Shown: positions 26,089 through 35,041, counted from the first letter of the stretch. The stretch: 56,939 nt of DNA from Odoribacter sp. AF15-53 (GCF_003479425.1 NZ_QUHC01000015.1:1-56939), one strand, 5' to 3'. Numbers and translations: made by a program. Notes: a model not told the origin generated them from the letters alone.

Positions 26089-26538
26089 CTAACGTTTGCC
26101 TAATACATGGGTTATGAATCCCCGGTACAAGAATTTTCTTCGTTTAAATATATGTTGAAGTCCTAAAATGCTTAGTATAAGTCCATTTTTGTAATGGAAA
26201 AGTCCTATCGGAGAATTGACTCCGTGAACAAAAAACAACCCTATTCCCGTGGCAACAAGTGATATGAAAACAATGGAAAGTAACAATACGATTTTCCATT
26301 TGTTCTTCTTGCCTGTGCTTGCCAGCCCTTTATACCATTTCCAATGGCTTTTCATATGTATAAATCCCAATAGCATAAACAATAGGCTGGTAATCACGTG
26401 AAATGCAGCCCAATTATGCCATATTTCATGATTGTTGCCATGTCCTGCTACATGTAACTCGATACCCGTGTAAAATGATAAAGCGAACACAGGGACTAGC
26501 ATTAAATCTGTCAAGTAAATAAGTCTGCTTCTGTCCAT
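26089..26538 (-). CDS. DUF4405 membrane protein (cytochrome b561-like)
   Basis: 149 residues with four predicted membrane helices (LTDLMLVPVFALSFYTGIEL, AAFHVITSLLFMLLGFIHM, VLLLSIVFISLVATGIGLFF and a C-terminal one). Histidines in helices (HEIWHNW, FHV, IHMKSHW) could bind haem as in b-type cytochromes. It is encoded just downstream, on the same strand, of the AraC fragment that may once have controlled it. The exact redox role is unknown. Confidence 0.75.
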   Translation of the reverse strand: MDRSRLIYLTDLMLVPVFALSFYTGIELHVAGHGNNHEIWHNWAAFHVITSLLFMLLGFIHMKSHWKWYKGLASTGKKNKWKIVLLLSIVFISLVATGIGLFFVHGVNSPIGLFHYKNGLILSILGLQHIFKRRKFLYRGFITHVLGKR

Positions 26539-26604
26539 TTTTTTTATGCGAAGTTACAGCAGATGGACGAACAGAAGAATAGACGATGTATGGTTAAGAT
26601 TGCA

Positions 26605-27140
26605 CTATTCGAGGTATTTTTTTCGGAAACAAGTAGGATTTATGCCCACTGTTTTCGTGAACAATCGGGTAAAATAGGCACAATCATCTATTCCCAAAAG
26701 AGCAGAAATCTCACTTATTCTCAGGGTGGTGTGTGCCAGCATTCGCTTGGCTCTCAGCATGAGTTCGTTTTGAACATACTTGCTTACACTCGTGCCTGTA
26801 ATATCTTTAATCACTTCATTCAGATAGACTGGTGATATATGCAATGCTTCCGCGTAATAAGATATATTCCTGTTAATTTGTTTTTCTTCTGAAAATAATT
26901 CCTTGAATGCCAGTGTTATTTCAAGGTGTCTTTTGTTTTGGGATTTTTGTCCGATGATTTCTTGCATGGAATCTGCTATTATACCCACAACAGCGCATGA
27001 CAGGTTTTGTAAAACGGTTTTTGGCTCGTTGGTTTCCTGTTTGTCGATTCTGCGGAGAATCATCGAAAATAATTGGGCGAGTTCTGCATACGAGGTGTCA
27101 CTTATACTAAATGGGGTAGGTGATAGCGCATATTCTATCC
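26605..27140 (-). pseudogene. AraC-family regulator, N-terminus replaced
   Basis: The C-terminal DNA-binding domain is intact: two helix-turn-helix units, with INRNISYYAEALHISPVYLN and LRISEISALLGIDDCAYFTR, ending VGINPTCFRKKYLE. The N-terminal sensory domain is mostly gone: the frame runs upstream only into DNA derived from a SusC gene (junction about 27136-27145), and the nearest start is a TTG inside the foreign sequence. About 180 residues remain of the roughly 290 expected. It would lie in an operon with the DUF4405 gene. Confidence 0.75.
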
Positions 27141-27305
27141 CCCTGATTATACGCTCCAAAACGAACGTGATTCCAATTATACTCCAAATCGGCGGGATAA
27201 GTGGGAGCGTAAGACACGGGATCGGCTTTCATCGCCAAATCATAAGCTTGTTGCACACTATTTAAAGGACCGTGATATTTATCCCAGTTGGTCTGGCTAT
27301 TATAG
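27136..27305 (-). pseudogene. Internal fragment of a SusC-type receptor gene
   Basis: About 170 bases on the minus strand encode YNSQTNWDKYHGPLNSVQQA, then MKADPVSYAPTYPADLEYNW, then NHVRFGAY. Almost the same residues occur in the SusC-type receptor at 9994-13476 (DNA about 11500-11655). At the nucleotide level they differ at roughly one base in five, mostly third positions, so the fragment comes from a different paralogue and not from a recent copy of that gene. No start, stop or further receptor sequence flanks it. Confidence 0.8.
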
Positions 27306-27355
27306 GGACGGGCGATGCTTTTGGGGTGTATTGTATGTAAAATTATAGCAGTGTT

Positions 27356-28282
27356 ATGGAAGATATTATTGTAAGAGTAGAACATTTGTCACATCGATAT
27401 AGCATCCAATGGGCTGTAAGAGATGTTAGCTTTGAGATACCCCGGCACGGGATTTACGGGTTGCTGGGAGCGAATGGGGCGGGGAAGTCGACCGTGATGA
27501 ATATTATGTGCGGGGTGTTGAAGCAGACGGAAGGGGATGTGATTATAGCGGGGGTGAACACGAAGCGGGATACGATTGCCGCGAAAAAACATATTGGCTT
27601 TTTGCCGCAAAAACCTCCTTTATACCAAGATTTAACGGTAGAGGAGTATTTGACCCATGCGGCTGATTTGCGTTGGGTGACACCGCGGGAGATGAAAAAA
27701 GCGGTGGAGGAGGTGATGGAACGTTGTGCCATCACTCATTTCCGTAAACGGTTGTTAAAGAACTTGTCCGGTGGATACCAACAACGGGTAGGGATAGCGC
27801 AGGCTATCGTGCATAAACCGGATTTGGTGGTATTCGACGAGCCGACGAATGGTTTGGACCCGAACCAGATCGTGGAAATTCGTCATTTGATCAAGAGTAT
27901 CGCGGAGGAACGCACGGTGATTCTTTCCACGCATATTTTGCCGGAGGTACAGGCTGCCTGTGACCATATTTTGATGATGGACCACGGGAAAATGGTCTTT
28001 TCCGGTACGGTGGATGAGTTTGATAATTATATTGTTCCGAATACTATATATGTTCGTTTTGCTAACGCACCCTCTTCGGGGGTATTGAAAGGGGTGGAAG
28101 GAGTGAATGACGTGGAAGATTTAGGAGGTCAGCAGTTCCGGGTGCGTTTCACGGACGCGCAAGAAGTAACCGAACGTTTAGTGGATTTGAGTACCGAACA
28201 TCATTGGCGATTGCAGGAAATTCGGCAGGAGAAAAATTCGTTGGATACGATTTTTGCTAAATTAATGGAGAAGGGGAAGTGA
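27356..28282 (+). CDS. ABC transporter ATP-binding protein (GldA/CcmA-like)
   Basis: 308 residues. Walker A GANGAGKS (about 38-45), Q-loop FLPQKPPLY, signature LSGGYQQRVG, Walker B DLVVFDEPTNGLDPN and switch histidine ILSTHILPEVQ are all present. The roughly 80-residue C-terminal extension after the core is typical of GldA-type exporters. It would power an ABC-2 type exporter with the permease encoded 32 bases downstream. That permease is truncated, so this ATPase has probably lost its partner. Confidence 0.9.
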   Translation: MEDIIVRVEHLSHRYSIQWAVRDVSFEIPRHGIYGLLGANGAGKSTVMNIMCGVLKQTEGDVIIAGVNTKRDTIAAKKHIGFLPQKPPLYQDLTVEEYLTHAADLRWVTPREMKKAVEEVMERCAITHFRKRLLKNLSGGYQQRVGIAQAIVHKPDLVVFDEPTNGLDPNQIVEIRHLIKSIAEERTVILSTHILPEVQAACDHILMMDHGKMVFSGTVDEFDNYIVPNTIYVRFANAPSSGVLKGVEGVNDVEDLGGQQFRVRFTDAQEVTERLVDLSTEHHWRLQEIRQEKNSLDTIFAKLMEKGK

Positions 28283-28314
28283 AATTAATAGCATAAAAAT
28301 TAAAGAGATTTATT

Positions 28315-28719
28315 ATGAGAGCCATATATAAAATAGCGAAGACGGAGTTACAGATGCTTTTCTATTCGCCTATCGCCTGGTTGTTGTTGTTGTGTTTTGT
28401 TTTTCAAACGGTGTTCTTTTACACGGGGATGCTTGAAAGTTTCGTGCTCGACGTGGAAAATTCCGGCAGAACTTACTGGTGTTCTTTGCGCCTGTTCATT
28501 AGGGGGTATGGCGGTAGTTCAGGATTGTGGCCGAGTGTGGTGAATATCCTGTATTTGTATATCCCATTGTTGACGATGGGGGTAATCAGTAAAGAGTTGA
28601 GCAGCGGTTCTATTAAATTGTTGTATTCTTCACCGATTAGTAATACCCATATTGTACTGGGAAAGTTTTTGGCAATGGTGGTGTATGCATTTTTGTTGAC
28701 TTTGATTTTATTTATCTAG
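28315..28719 (+). pseudogene. ABC-2 permease (GldF-like), cut short
   Basis: 134 residues: an N-terminal helix (IAWLLLLCFVFQTVFFYTGM), an extracytoplasmic loop and two or three more helices (VVNILYLYIPLLTMGVI, LGKFLAMVVYAFLLTLILFI). It then meets TAG at 28717-28719. GldF-like permeases are at least 240 residues, so the second half is missing and is not found downstream. The sequence right after the stop is AT-rich and mobile-element-like. The break is best explained by insertion of the conjugative element around 28.71 kb. Confidence 0.75.
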
Positions 28720-28852
28720 AGGAAAGAACAGTTTCGCGGGTTCTTTGAACTCGTGAATCTGTTGTGTGTTTTCAAAGGTTGTTTCTAGTTCTGAATTTTT
28801 GTGGATTCGAGGGAATGCCAATAAGGAATTAGAATGAACCGAGTATTAGGAA
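28720..28852. other. Probable chromosome/ICE junction
   Basis: No gene. AAAGAAC (28723-28729) and GTTCTTT (28740-28746) form a hairpin a few bases after the permease break. Base composition changes from chromosomal to AT-rich here. Candidate attachment-site area of the element; no direct-repeat partner could be found in the window. Confidence 0.35.
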
Positions 28853-29308
28853 TTATTTCTCTGTTTGAAATCTTTCTTTCAGGTGCATGGTCTTTTTTAT
28901 ATCACATCCCCAAACAAACACTCTATAAACAGGGCGATTTATACCGTAATAAGGTATTTCATCTTGAAAATGTTCTATATCCATTTCTGTAAGGATGTTA
29001 CATAATTCCTCCGATTTGGCTTTGTCACTAGTGAAACCGATACAATGCGTCCAAGCCCATTTATCAGATTGTATTTGTGCATAGCCATATTCAATAATAT
29101 CCTGTTCTGATGTGAAGGTCTTTATTTTGTCCTTTTGTCCTCTTTCAGTATAATACCAGATAAAAGTTCCCCCGATTTTTTCAATCCCGAATCCTTCATA
29201 AATAGCGTTCCCGTTAATAGAATAAGAATCGAAGTTCGCGCAATTTGCTTTCATCCATTCTTCAAGTTCTTTTTCTGTCTTGGGTATATTACCATCATCA
29301 TTTTTCAT
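28853..29308 (-). CDS. Cytoplasmic protein, immunity-protein-like
   Basis: 151 residues, acidic, no signal or membrane helix. Aromatic-rich alternating strand and helix segments (GGTFIWYYTERGQKDKI, then DKWAWTHCIGFTSDKAKSEE) and a C-terminal strand VYRVFVWGCDIKK. The composition resembles immunity proteins of polymorphic toxin systems in Bacteroidota, but no toxin gene is next to it and the family is not recognised with certainty. It lies at the element boundary, monocistronic, with a long inverted repeat between it and the upstream gene. Confidence 0.55.
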   Translation of the reverse strand: MKNDDGNIPKTEKELEEWMKANCANFDSYSINGNAIYEGFGIEKIGGTFIWYYTERGQKDKIKTFTSEQDIIEYGYAQIQSDKWAWTHCIGFTSDKAKSEELCNILTEMDIEHFQDEIPYYGINRPVYRVFVWGCDIKKTMHLKERFQTEK

Positions 29309-29347
29309 AGGAGTAATTTTATTTCTAAAGACTAAGATAATGCTTTT

Positions 29348-29400
29348 AAGTAGAATAACAAAGACTGAAGGATTATCCCTCAGTCTTTGTTATTCTACTT
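29348..29400 (-). terminator. 21-bp perfect inverted repeat, terminator
   Basis: Left arm 29348-29368 and right arm 29380-29400 are exact inverse copies of 21 bases around an 11-base loop. It follows the stop of the DUF3945 gene (29414, minus strand) by 13 bases, so it most likely ends that transcript. The length and A/T content would let it act in both directions. Confidence 0.7.
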
Positions 29401-29413
29401 GTATAATTTAATC

Positions 29414-30670
29414 TCATTGCCTCATTTTAGGGGTTTTAGGTGTATTCTTTTGTTTGTTCGTTTGTTCGTGAGATTGGTATTTTTCCTGATATTTTGTTTG
29501 TGATTTTAAGACTTCTTGTGCTAGTGATGCGTTTCTTCTATCTGCTGCATCATAGAACTCGATACCTGTTGATGTCCCCTTGAGATAAGCATCACGTACG
29601 GATTTATCTTTACATAAAATATTTCTCACGAAAATAACCCCGTTATCCTTCAGTATGGTTCGTTGCTCTTCTGTGATTGGTTGCCCTCCAAATGCGGGCG
29701 GAATACCTTTTAGTGGATCTTTCTCGTTTGAAATTCTTTTATCCGTTTTTTCTTGCCGTGTACGGTTTCGTACTAACGCGATACCACGACTATCGGCATT
29801 TGCTTGCACGTACCCGTCGAACTTTACCCCCTCCTTACTATTCATCCCGGTTAGATACACTGCTTTACCTTCTTTCAGACTGTTTTTTTGTTCTTCGGTT
29901 AATTTTACACCTTTGTATTCGTCTTTTATTCTCAAGGTAGAGGCTCTTAATGCAACAATCCTATTTGTCAGATGATCGACGCTTAAAAATGCGGGTTCCG
30001 CTTCGGACGATCCTTTAAATTTGTGCGAAACAACACGACCGAGATTCCCCGTTGTAAGCATATTTTTTTTGTCATCAGCCGTGAACGTGAGATCGTATTT
30101 GTCAAAATTCGGATAATCGAGTTTTGATTTTAGATCTGTTGTGATTTTATCATCTTGTAGGTTAAAGAATGCACGTGCTTTTCCCTCAAACGTCACTCCA
30201 TTTATCGCAATTTTTACATCAATAAGATTATTTGAACCGTACCCTTTCAACATTGATTCCAAAGAACCGTTCTCTTTTAGTTTTTCGGGGGTAATCCCGA
30301 ATTTCGCGAGGGTTTTCCAGTCGATTTTCTCGTCAGGATTTAGATTTAAGGACTTGATTTTTTTCTCGACCTCTTTAGTCACCTCGTGTTTTTGCTGTTC
30401 TCCGGGTTGATTTACCAAATGAATTTCATCTTCTTTAAAACGGAAAAACTTGTAATTCTCCGGATTTTTAAATTGCGTCCAAAAGTTCTTGAAAAAGTTT
30501 TCAAAGGGATTTAAATTCTTGTCAACCTTGAAAAATTGGTTTTGGTCAATTGCTTCATCTGCCGGGGCAGTTTTTAGATTCCCTTTCTCGTCTATACCGC
30601 TGATGCTTTTTAACGTGTTTGTTTGGTCGTCCTTGTCGGAAACAAACATAATGTTCAATTCATTGCTCAT
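29414..30670 (-). CDS. DUF4099/DUF3945 ICE protein
   Basis: 418 residues from the ATG at 30668-30670; an in-frame start at 30700 gives 10 more. N-terminal acidic region, a DUF4099-like helical domain (KIDWKTLAKFGITPEKLKEN) and repeated DUF3945-like beta modules (LTEEQKNSLKEGKAVYLTGM, ITEEQRTILKDNGVIFVRNI). The tail is rich in Q, K and T. Genes of this family belong to the non-transfer backbone of Bacteroidales ICEs, often next to topoisomerase genes. Biochemical function unknown. It is transcribed away from the structured leader RNA at 30.8 kb. Confidence 0.7.
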   Translation of the reverse strand: MSNELNIMFVSDKDDQTNTLKSISGIDEKGNLKTAPADEAIDQNQFFKVDKNLNPFENFFKNFWTQFKNPENYKFFRFKEDEIHLVNQPGEQQKHEVTKEVEKKIKSLNLNPDEKIDWKTLAKFGITPEKLKENGSLESMLKGYGSNNLIDVKIAINGVTFEGKARAFFNLQDDKITTDLKSKLDYPNFDKYDLTFTADDKKNMLTTGNLGRVVSHKFKGSSEAEPAFLSVDHLTNRIVALRASTLRIKDEYKGVKLTEEQKNSLKEGKAVYLTGMNSKEGVKFDGYVQANADSRGIALVRNRTRQEKTDKRISNEKDPLKGIPPAFGGQPITEEQRTILKDNGVIFVRNILCKDKSVRDAYLKGTSTGIEFYDAADRRNASLAQEVLKSQTKYQEKYQSHEQTNKQKNTPKTPKMRQ

Positions 30671-30762
30671 GTTATCTCTGTTATTATTGATTATGAACAT
30701 GAATATGATTCTTAAAATACAGATAATTAGGGGAATGTAAAATTCGTCTGTTTTTGTCCTAT

Positions 30763-30796
30763 TTTGTCTTTCTGTTTAGAATTTTTGTTATCTTTG
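30763..30796 (+). promoter_or_regulatory. Promoter TTTG-N22-TATCTTTG
   Basis: TATCTTTG (30789-30796) fits the -7 box TAnnTTTG and TTTG (30763-30766) the -33 box. Transcription would begin near 30803, just before the structured RNA. Confidence 0.6.
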
Positions 30797-30802
30797 AAAA
30801 AA

Positions 30803-30960
30803 GAAATAGTAATTCTCTTGTAGCGAAACCACCATTTTTCCTCGCTACATGGAATGATATATTAGGCGTGATAATTTACATCTAGGGGATATGGTGGTTC
30901 CTGCGTGACAAATTAATCCACGCCTTTTTATTCACGTTTTGGCGTGAAAAAATAGGGGAG
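30803..30960 (+). ncRNA. Structured leader RNA with alternative helices
   Basis: GTAGCGA (30820-30826) pairs with TCGCTAC (30842-30848). Its loop AACCACCAT (30827-30835) is perfectly complementary to ATGGTGGTT (30891-30899), making a pseudoknot. CACGCC (30919-30924) can pair with GGCGTG at 30865-30870 or 30941-30946, or in shorter form with GCGTG at 30903-30907. The last pairing makes a terminator-like hairpin followed by CTTTTT. TTCACG/CGTGAA (30931-30948) is a further option. ATGGTGGTT also matches AACCACCAC in codons 7-10 of the next gene (31038-31046). This looks like a cis-acting switch or a small RNA; there is no homology to a class known to me. Confidence 0.55.
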
Positions 30961-31017
30961 ATAAATTTAAACCATTGAAAAATGGGATGAAAATTTATTA
31001 ACTCTAAATATATAAGA

Positions 31018-31806
31018 ATGAATAAACGTCACGCGAAAACCACCACCACCCAAAGACCGCAATCTATTGAATTTACTTTGAATACGGATGTCGTAAAAGA
31101 AATATCTTTTACTTGTTTGTTGTATGGAGGTACAATTGATTGGGGAGATGAAGAAATAGAGCACAGAAATAATACTATTTCAGATTTGAATACTTTTTTT
31201 ACGCACGAATACACGTGTGCAATGGGGATTGTTACGGTCAAAATATCTGGCACGAAGATTTGTGAATTTTCTATCCAAGATGTAAAACTTGTTGATTTTA
31301 AGTTGATTAATTGTGATTTTCTGCATCGTTTGTATATCGTTAATTGTAACTTGCAGAGCTTAAAATTTGATCGTAGTAACCTCTTGGTGCTATTTTGTGG
31401 CTGTAATTGTCTTGAAGAATTGCAGGTGGATACTTTACCTAATATGGCTATATTAAATTGTGAAAATAATTACATCAAACATCTGGATTTAACAGCGAAT
31501 TTAAGTTTATGTTGTTTAGAATGTAAGTGTAATAATTTGTCTGAAATACAAATTTCAGAACAAAATACCAAATTACATTATTTGCATTGTAGCTTTAATG
31601 CTCTTTCTAAAAATGCTCTTGATGAAATATTTACTATTTTACTTGATGCCGTTGGCGTGTTGGGGCTTGAACTTGATTTCGCGTATAATCCCGGCACGAG
31701 TGAAATTGATAAATCTGGTTTTAAGGAATTATTTTGGGATGTAAAAAATATCTACTATGAAAAGTTGGTAGCACGTTTCACTGAATATACGAAAGAGTGC
31801 GTTTAG
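31018..31806 (+). CDS. Leucine-rich-repeat protein
   Basis: 262 residues without signal peptide. Residues about 80-215 show 20-22-residue repeats of LxxLxxxxCN/NxL type (LYIVNCNLQSLKF, LFCGCNCLEELQV, ILNCENNYIKHLDL, CLECKCNNLSEIQI, YLHCSFNALSKNAL), unusually rich in cysteine. The N-terminal segment MNKRHAKTTTT is basic. Probably an intracellular protein-protein interaction module; the partner is unknown. It is alone on the plus strand, converging with the coupling-protein gene (4-base overlap), and preceded by the structured leader RNA. Confidence 0.7.
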   Translation: MNKRHAKTTTTQRPQSIEFTLNTDVVKEISFTCLLYGGTIDWGDEEIEHRNNTISDLNTFFTHEYTCAMGIVTVKISGTKICEFSIQDVKLVDFKLINCDFLHRLYIVNCNLQSLKFDRSNLLVLFCGCNCLEELQVDTLPNMAILNCENNYIKHLDLTANLSLCCLECKCNNLSEIQISEQNTKLHYLHCSFNALSKNALDEIFTILLDAVGVLGLELDFAYNPGTSEIDKSGFKELFWDVKNIYYEKLVARFTEYTKECV

Positions 31807-33815
31807 CACTCTTTCTCTTTAATTAGATGTTTTAGTTTCGGATCTTTTTTTATTCGCTTTAATTCGTCGAGTACAATTTGTTGAATATCTTCCTTGATGC
31901 GGATGTAATTTGCTTGAATCGTTTCTTGCATCCTATCATTTTCATCTTCGTCTTGAAAATTTGTGATTGGTGGCAGCTTCTTGTAATTGGCAGCTTCCTG
32001 TTTCACCTTTTCATTATCCACTACAATTTCACAATGGAATATCTTCTGCTCAATACGTTCATTGAAATTATCACTGACTGCACCCACGAACATACCCTGT
32101 GTAAGATTGGAAATTTTGGACGGCGGTATCAAGCTATCCATTTGTGTAGAAATGGAAGTTGATTTATCGTTGCGGTTGATAGTCATGCTTTGCCGCTTTT
32201 GCAGCACCTTTCCGAACCTTTCGGACAGAGTTTTCGCCGTTTCGCCAACTACCTGACCACTAAAAATATTACCTACTGTATTTTCGATAACCCGGCTCTC
32301 TTTATCCCCGTAATCTCGGCGTAACTGACTGAAATCCTGAAAGCCCAAACAGACTGCCACCTTGTTGCTTCGTGCCGTTGCTATCAGGTTATCCAGTCCC
32401 CGAAAATAGATGGTCGGTAATTCGTCAATAATTACAGAGCTTTTCAGTTGGTGCTTCTTGTTTATCAACTTTACAATGCGGGAATTATACAACCCTAAAG
32501 CACAGGAATAGATATTTTGGCGGTCGGGATTGTTACCTACCACCAGTATTTTAGGTTCTTCCGGATTGTTAATATCCAGTGAAAAATCGTCCCCAGTCAT
32601 TACCCAAAATAAAGCCGGGCTTATCATGCGGGAAAGCGGGATTTTAGCACTTGCAAGCTGCCCCTGCAACTGGTCTTGAGCGTTGGATTCCCAAGCGTCC
32701 ATGAACGGTGAAAGGTAGTTCTCCAATTCGGGATAACTCGTTAAAATCGTGAATGTATCAGCATATTTCTTGTTCAGAAATTCGATGGCGTGAGGGAATG
32801 TACAATACTTACCTCCTTGATAGATTTTTAAAAACCAAATGATAGAAGCTAGCAAAATAATCGGACTTTCTACAAAGAAATCTCCCTGTTTGGTTATCCA
32901 ACTGCGGTTAAGATTTAGCATGATTGTATAACTGGCTTCGTATGCGTCCGATATGTCCGTCATGAATGCCGGATTTATCGGGTTACATCGGTGGCTCTCG
33001 CGGGGATTGTCAAAATTGATAATGTAAAATTTAGGGTTTACCTTATACCCGTCCAAATGCTTGATTAAATGGTTATAAGCTATTTCCGAAAGGTCGGGAA
33101 ATTTGTAGTCATAAATATAAACAGCAAACCCTTTTTCGATTTGTTGTTTGATGTAGTTATTGACTACCGCGTACGATTTTCCCGAACCGGGCGTGCCCAA
33201 TATCATGCTTGCTCTGAACGGGTTTACAATGTTTATCCACCCATCGTTCCATTTCTTTTTATAGTAAAACCGGGTCGGTAAATTTACGGAATATTCGTTC
33301 TCTATCAGACGAGTTTCCTGTACAAAACTTTCGTTTTCAGTATTAAAAATATCATCTAGCAAATTATTTTTTAAAAGTCGTGAAATCCAGAGTCCCGCGA
33401 TTAAAAGAGATAGGTACCCAACTGTCATGGTGAGGATATACAGAATTGTCCTATTTTCAGAGGATAACACAACATCCCATATCCACCAATTCAAGAAAAA
33501 AAGGATATAACCGATGCTTAGGAATACATAAATCTTGCTCCATGTAATTTTTTCATTTTTTACCCCCTTTGTCCCTAAACAAGATAGAGCGAGAAATACT
33601 ACTGAAAAAAGTTTAGTGTACAGGATATTGGAGAATAGCCCTGTGCTACGCTGGAAGTTCAACAAAATTTTATCGACGACCCCGATATTGATACCCCATT
33701 TCTGTATTATAGGGTAACAGAACCAATATATATTTATGGATACGAACAGAATGCTAATAGCTCGCATGAAATCCATTACGCGGGCTAACCCGCGTAGATC
33801 ATCTTCTTGTTGCAT
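31803..33815 (-). CDS. mobC: VirD4-like type IV coupling protein (MobC/TraG family)
   Basis: 670 residues. Four N-terminal membrane helices (about 17-37, 64-82, 97-115, 125-145) are followed by the cytosolic motor with Walker A GTPGSGKS (207-214), Walker B SVIIDELPTIYF and a downstream motif CLGFQDFSQLRRDYG. The length and the FCYPIIQKW N-terminus fit Bacteroidales ICE coupling proteins. It brings the relaxase-DNA complex to the mating channel and pumps DNA. It lies 17 bases after the relaxase gene, same strand, forming a mobA-mobB-mobC operon. Confidence 0.9.
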   Translation of the reverse strand: MQQEDDLRGLARVMDFMRAISILFVSINIYWFCYPIIQKWGINIGVVDKILLNFQRSTGLFSNILYTKLFSVVFLALSCLGTKGVKNEKITWSKIYVFLSIGYILFFLNWWIWDVVLSSENRTILYILTMTVGYLSLLIAGLWISRLLKNNLLDDIFNTENESFVQETRLIENEYSVNLPTRFYYKKKWNDGWINIVNPFRASMILGTPGSGKSYAVVNNYIKQQIEKGFAVYIYDYKFPDLSEIAYNHLIKHLDGYKVNPKFYIINFDNPRESHRCNPINPAFMTDISDAYEASYTIMLNLNRSWITKQGDFFVESPIILLASIIWFLKIYQGGKYCTFPHAIEFLNKKYADTFTILTSYPELENYLSPFMDAWESNAQDQLQGQLASAKIPLSRMISPALFWVMTGDDFSLDINNPEEPKILVVGNNPDRQNIYSCALGLYNSRIVKLINKKHQLKSSVIIDELPTIYFRGLDNLIATARSNKVAVCLGFQDFSQLRRDYGDKESRVIENTVGNIFSGQVVGETAKTLSERFGKVLQKRQSMTINRNDKSTSISTQMDSLIPPSKISNLTQGMFVGAVSDNFNERIEQKIFHCEIVVDNEKVKQEAANYKKLPPITNFQDEDENDRMQETIQANYIRIKEDIQQIVLDELKRIKKDPKLKHLIKEKEC

Positions 33816-33832
33816 AATAATTGTTTCGTGGT

Positions 33833-35041
33833 TTATAAATTCTTTTTTCTTCTTTTTCTCCGGCGTTTCCGTTGGTCTACCGAATAGATGTCATTGCCAA
33901 ATGTTTCCTGTCCCGTGATGGAATTAGAAATGAATGTTCCGTTTCCGAAATCTATACCGGGAGATAAGCTAGGGCGAATAGTCCTGCTATCGTTAGGAAT
34001 ACTTTTATTGAACCGTTCGTTAAACGCATTTGCGGAATACTCTTTGCCTAGGCGTGAACCGTTCAGCACCACCCGGCTGTCGTGGTCGATGAATGTAACT
34101 CCATAAATACGTTTGCTAGAGTTCTGCCGGAATATCACGTTAATCCCTTTCTTCCTCAATTCCTTTTCAAACTGTTTGCGGGTCCGCGAGCCATTAAAGG
34201 CCTCGGAAACCGCTTGCCGGGTATGTTCTTTGAGTTTTTTCTCTTTTATTCTCTTTGTAGATGTTGCAATCTTTCGTGAAATTGCATTGTAACTCACTGA
34301 TCTTGATATACGTGATGCCTTAATTGGATTGCCTTTTTTTTCTCCTTTGTCGTTAGTTGCTGAATAAATAATACCATGATAGGGTTTCCCGGCTGCTTCT
34401 CCTTTTATTTCTTCAACGTGAATATTGTAAAGAGATAACAAGGCTTTGTATTCCGTAAAACTTTCGAAATAGTAACTACTTATTAGAGCTTTAACCGTGT
34501 TAGAGATTTGGTGTTTCACATCACCGTCCCGGTAGTTCACTTTCTTTAGTTCCGGGTATTCTGAACAATTTTGCTTTTCTGCTGGATGAAGGTTATATTT
34601 TTTTTCTAGTTCATCTGTTATTTTTTTACTGCGAACGTGTTCAAAAGAATCGTTAATTTTTTTCCCATATTCGTTTGTCCGGACAGAAACAATATGAACA
34701 TGATGACGGTTTATATCTTCGTGCTTGAACACCATAAAGGGTTGATTAATATAACCGAGTTTTTTCATGTATTCTTGTGCGATTTCGGAAAACTGTTCAT
34801 CCGAGAGCTTATCATCAGGGTGTGGATTTAAAGATATATGAATGATGTTTTTTTTCGTCCGAATACCCTCTGGTATATACTTGTTGAAGCATTCTATACA
34901 CTTATGAATGTCAAACACTCCGTTATAATTTTCCGAAATTTTGTTAGTGAATAAAACCTTTCCTTTCTCTTGATCCACCTTGTTTTGATTGTAAGCAAGT
35001 GCACCATACAATGATTTACCGACACTAATTTTCGCTATCAT
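33833..35041 (-). CDS. mobB: Relaxase/mobilization nuclease (MobB)
   Basis: 402 residues. The N-terminal 160 residues form the relaxase domain (MIAKISVGKSLYGALAYN with the candidate catalytic Tyr, and the metal-binding HHVHIVSVR with H113, H114 and H116). The rest is basic and helical (KEKKLKEHTRQAVSEAFNGS). It nicks one strand at oriT and stays attached to the 5' end. It overlaps the MobA gene by 17 bases and precedes the coupling protein. The nick site is probably in the 35.45-36.0 kb gap. Confidence 0.88.
   Translation of the reverse strand: MIAKISVGKSLYGALAYNQNKVDQEKGKVLFTNKISENYNGVFDIHKCIECFNKYIPEGIRTKKNIIHISLNPHPDDKLSDEQFSEIAQEYMKKLGYINQPFMVFKHEDINRHHVHIVSVRTNEYGKKINDSFEHVRSKKITDELEKKYNLHPAEKQNCSEYPELKKVNYRDGDVKHQISNTVKALISSYYFESFTEYKALLSLYNIHVEEIKGEAAGKPYHGIIYSATNDKGEKKGNPIKASRISRSVSYNAISRKIATSTKRIKEKKLKEHTRQAVSEAFNGSRTRKQFEKELRKKGINVIFRQNSSKRIYGVTFIDHDSRVVLNGSRLGKEYSANAFNERFNKSIPNDSRTIRPSLSPGIDFGNGTFISNSITGQETFGNDIYSVDQRKRRRKRRKKNL

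Noticed and set aside
30866..30947. Type III toxin-antitoxin RNA (ToxI-like) based on GCGTGA repeats about 38 bases apart
   Set aside because: Only the short motif repeats, not a full unit, and the downstream gene is a leucine-rich-repeat protein, not a ToxN-type RNase.
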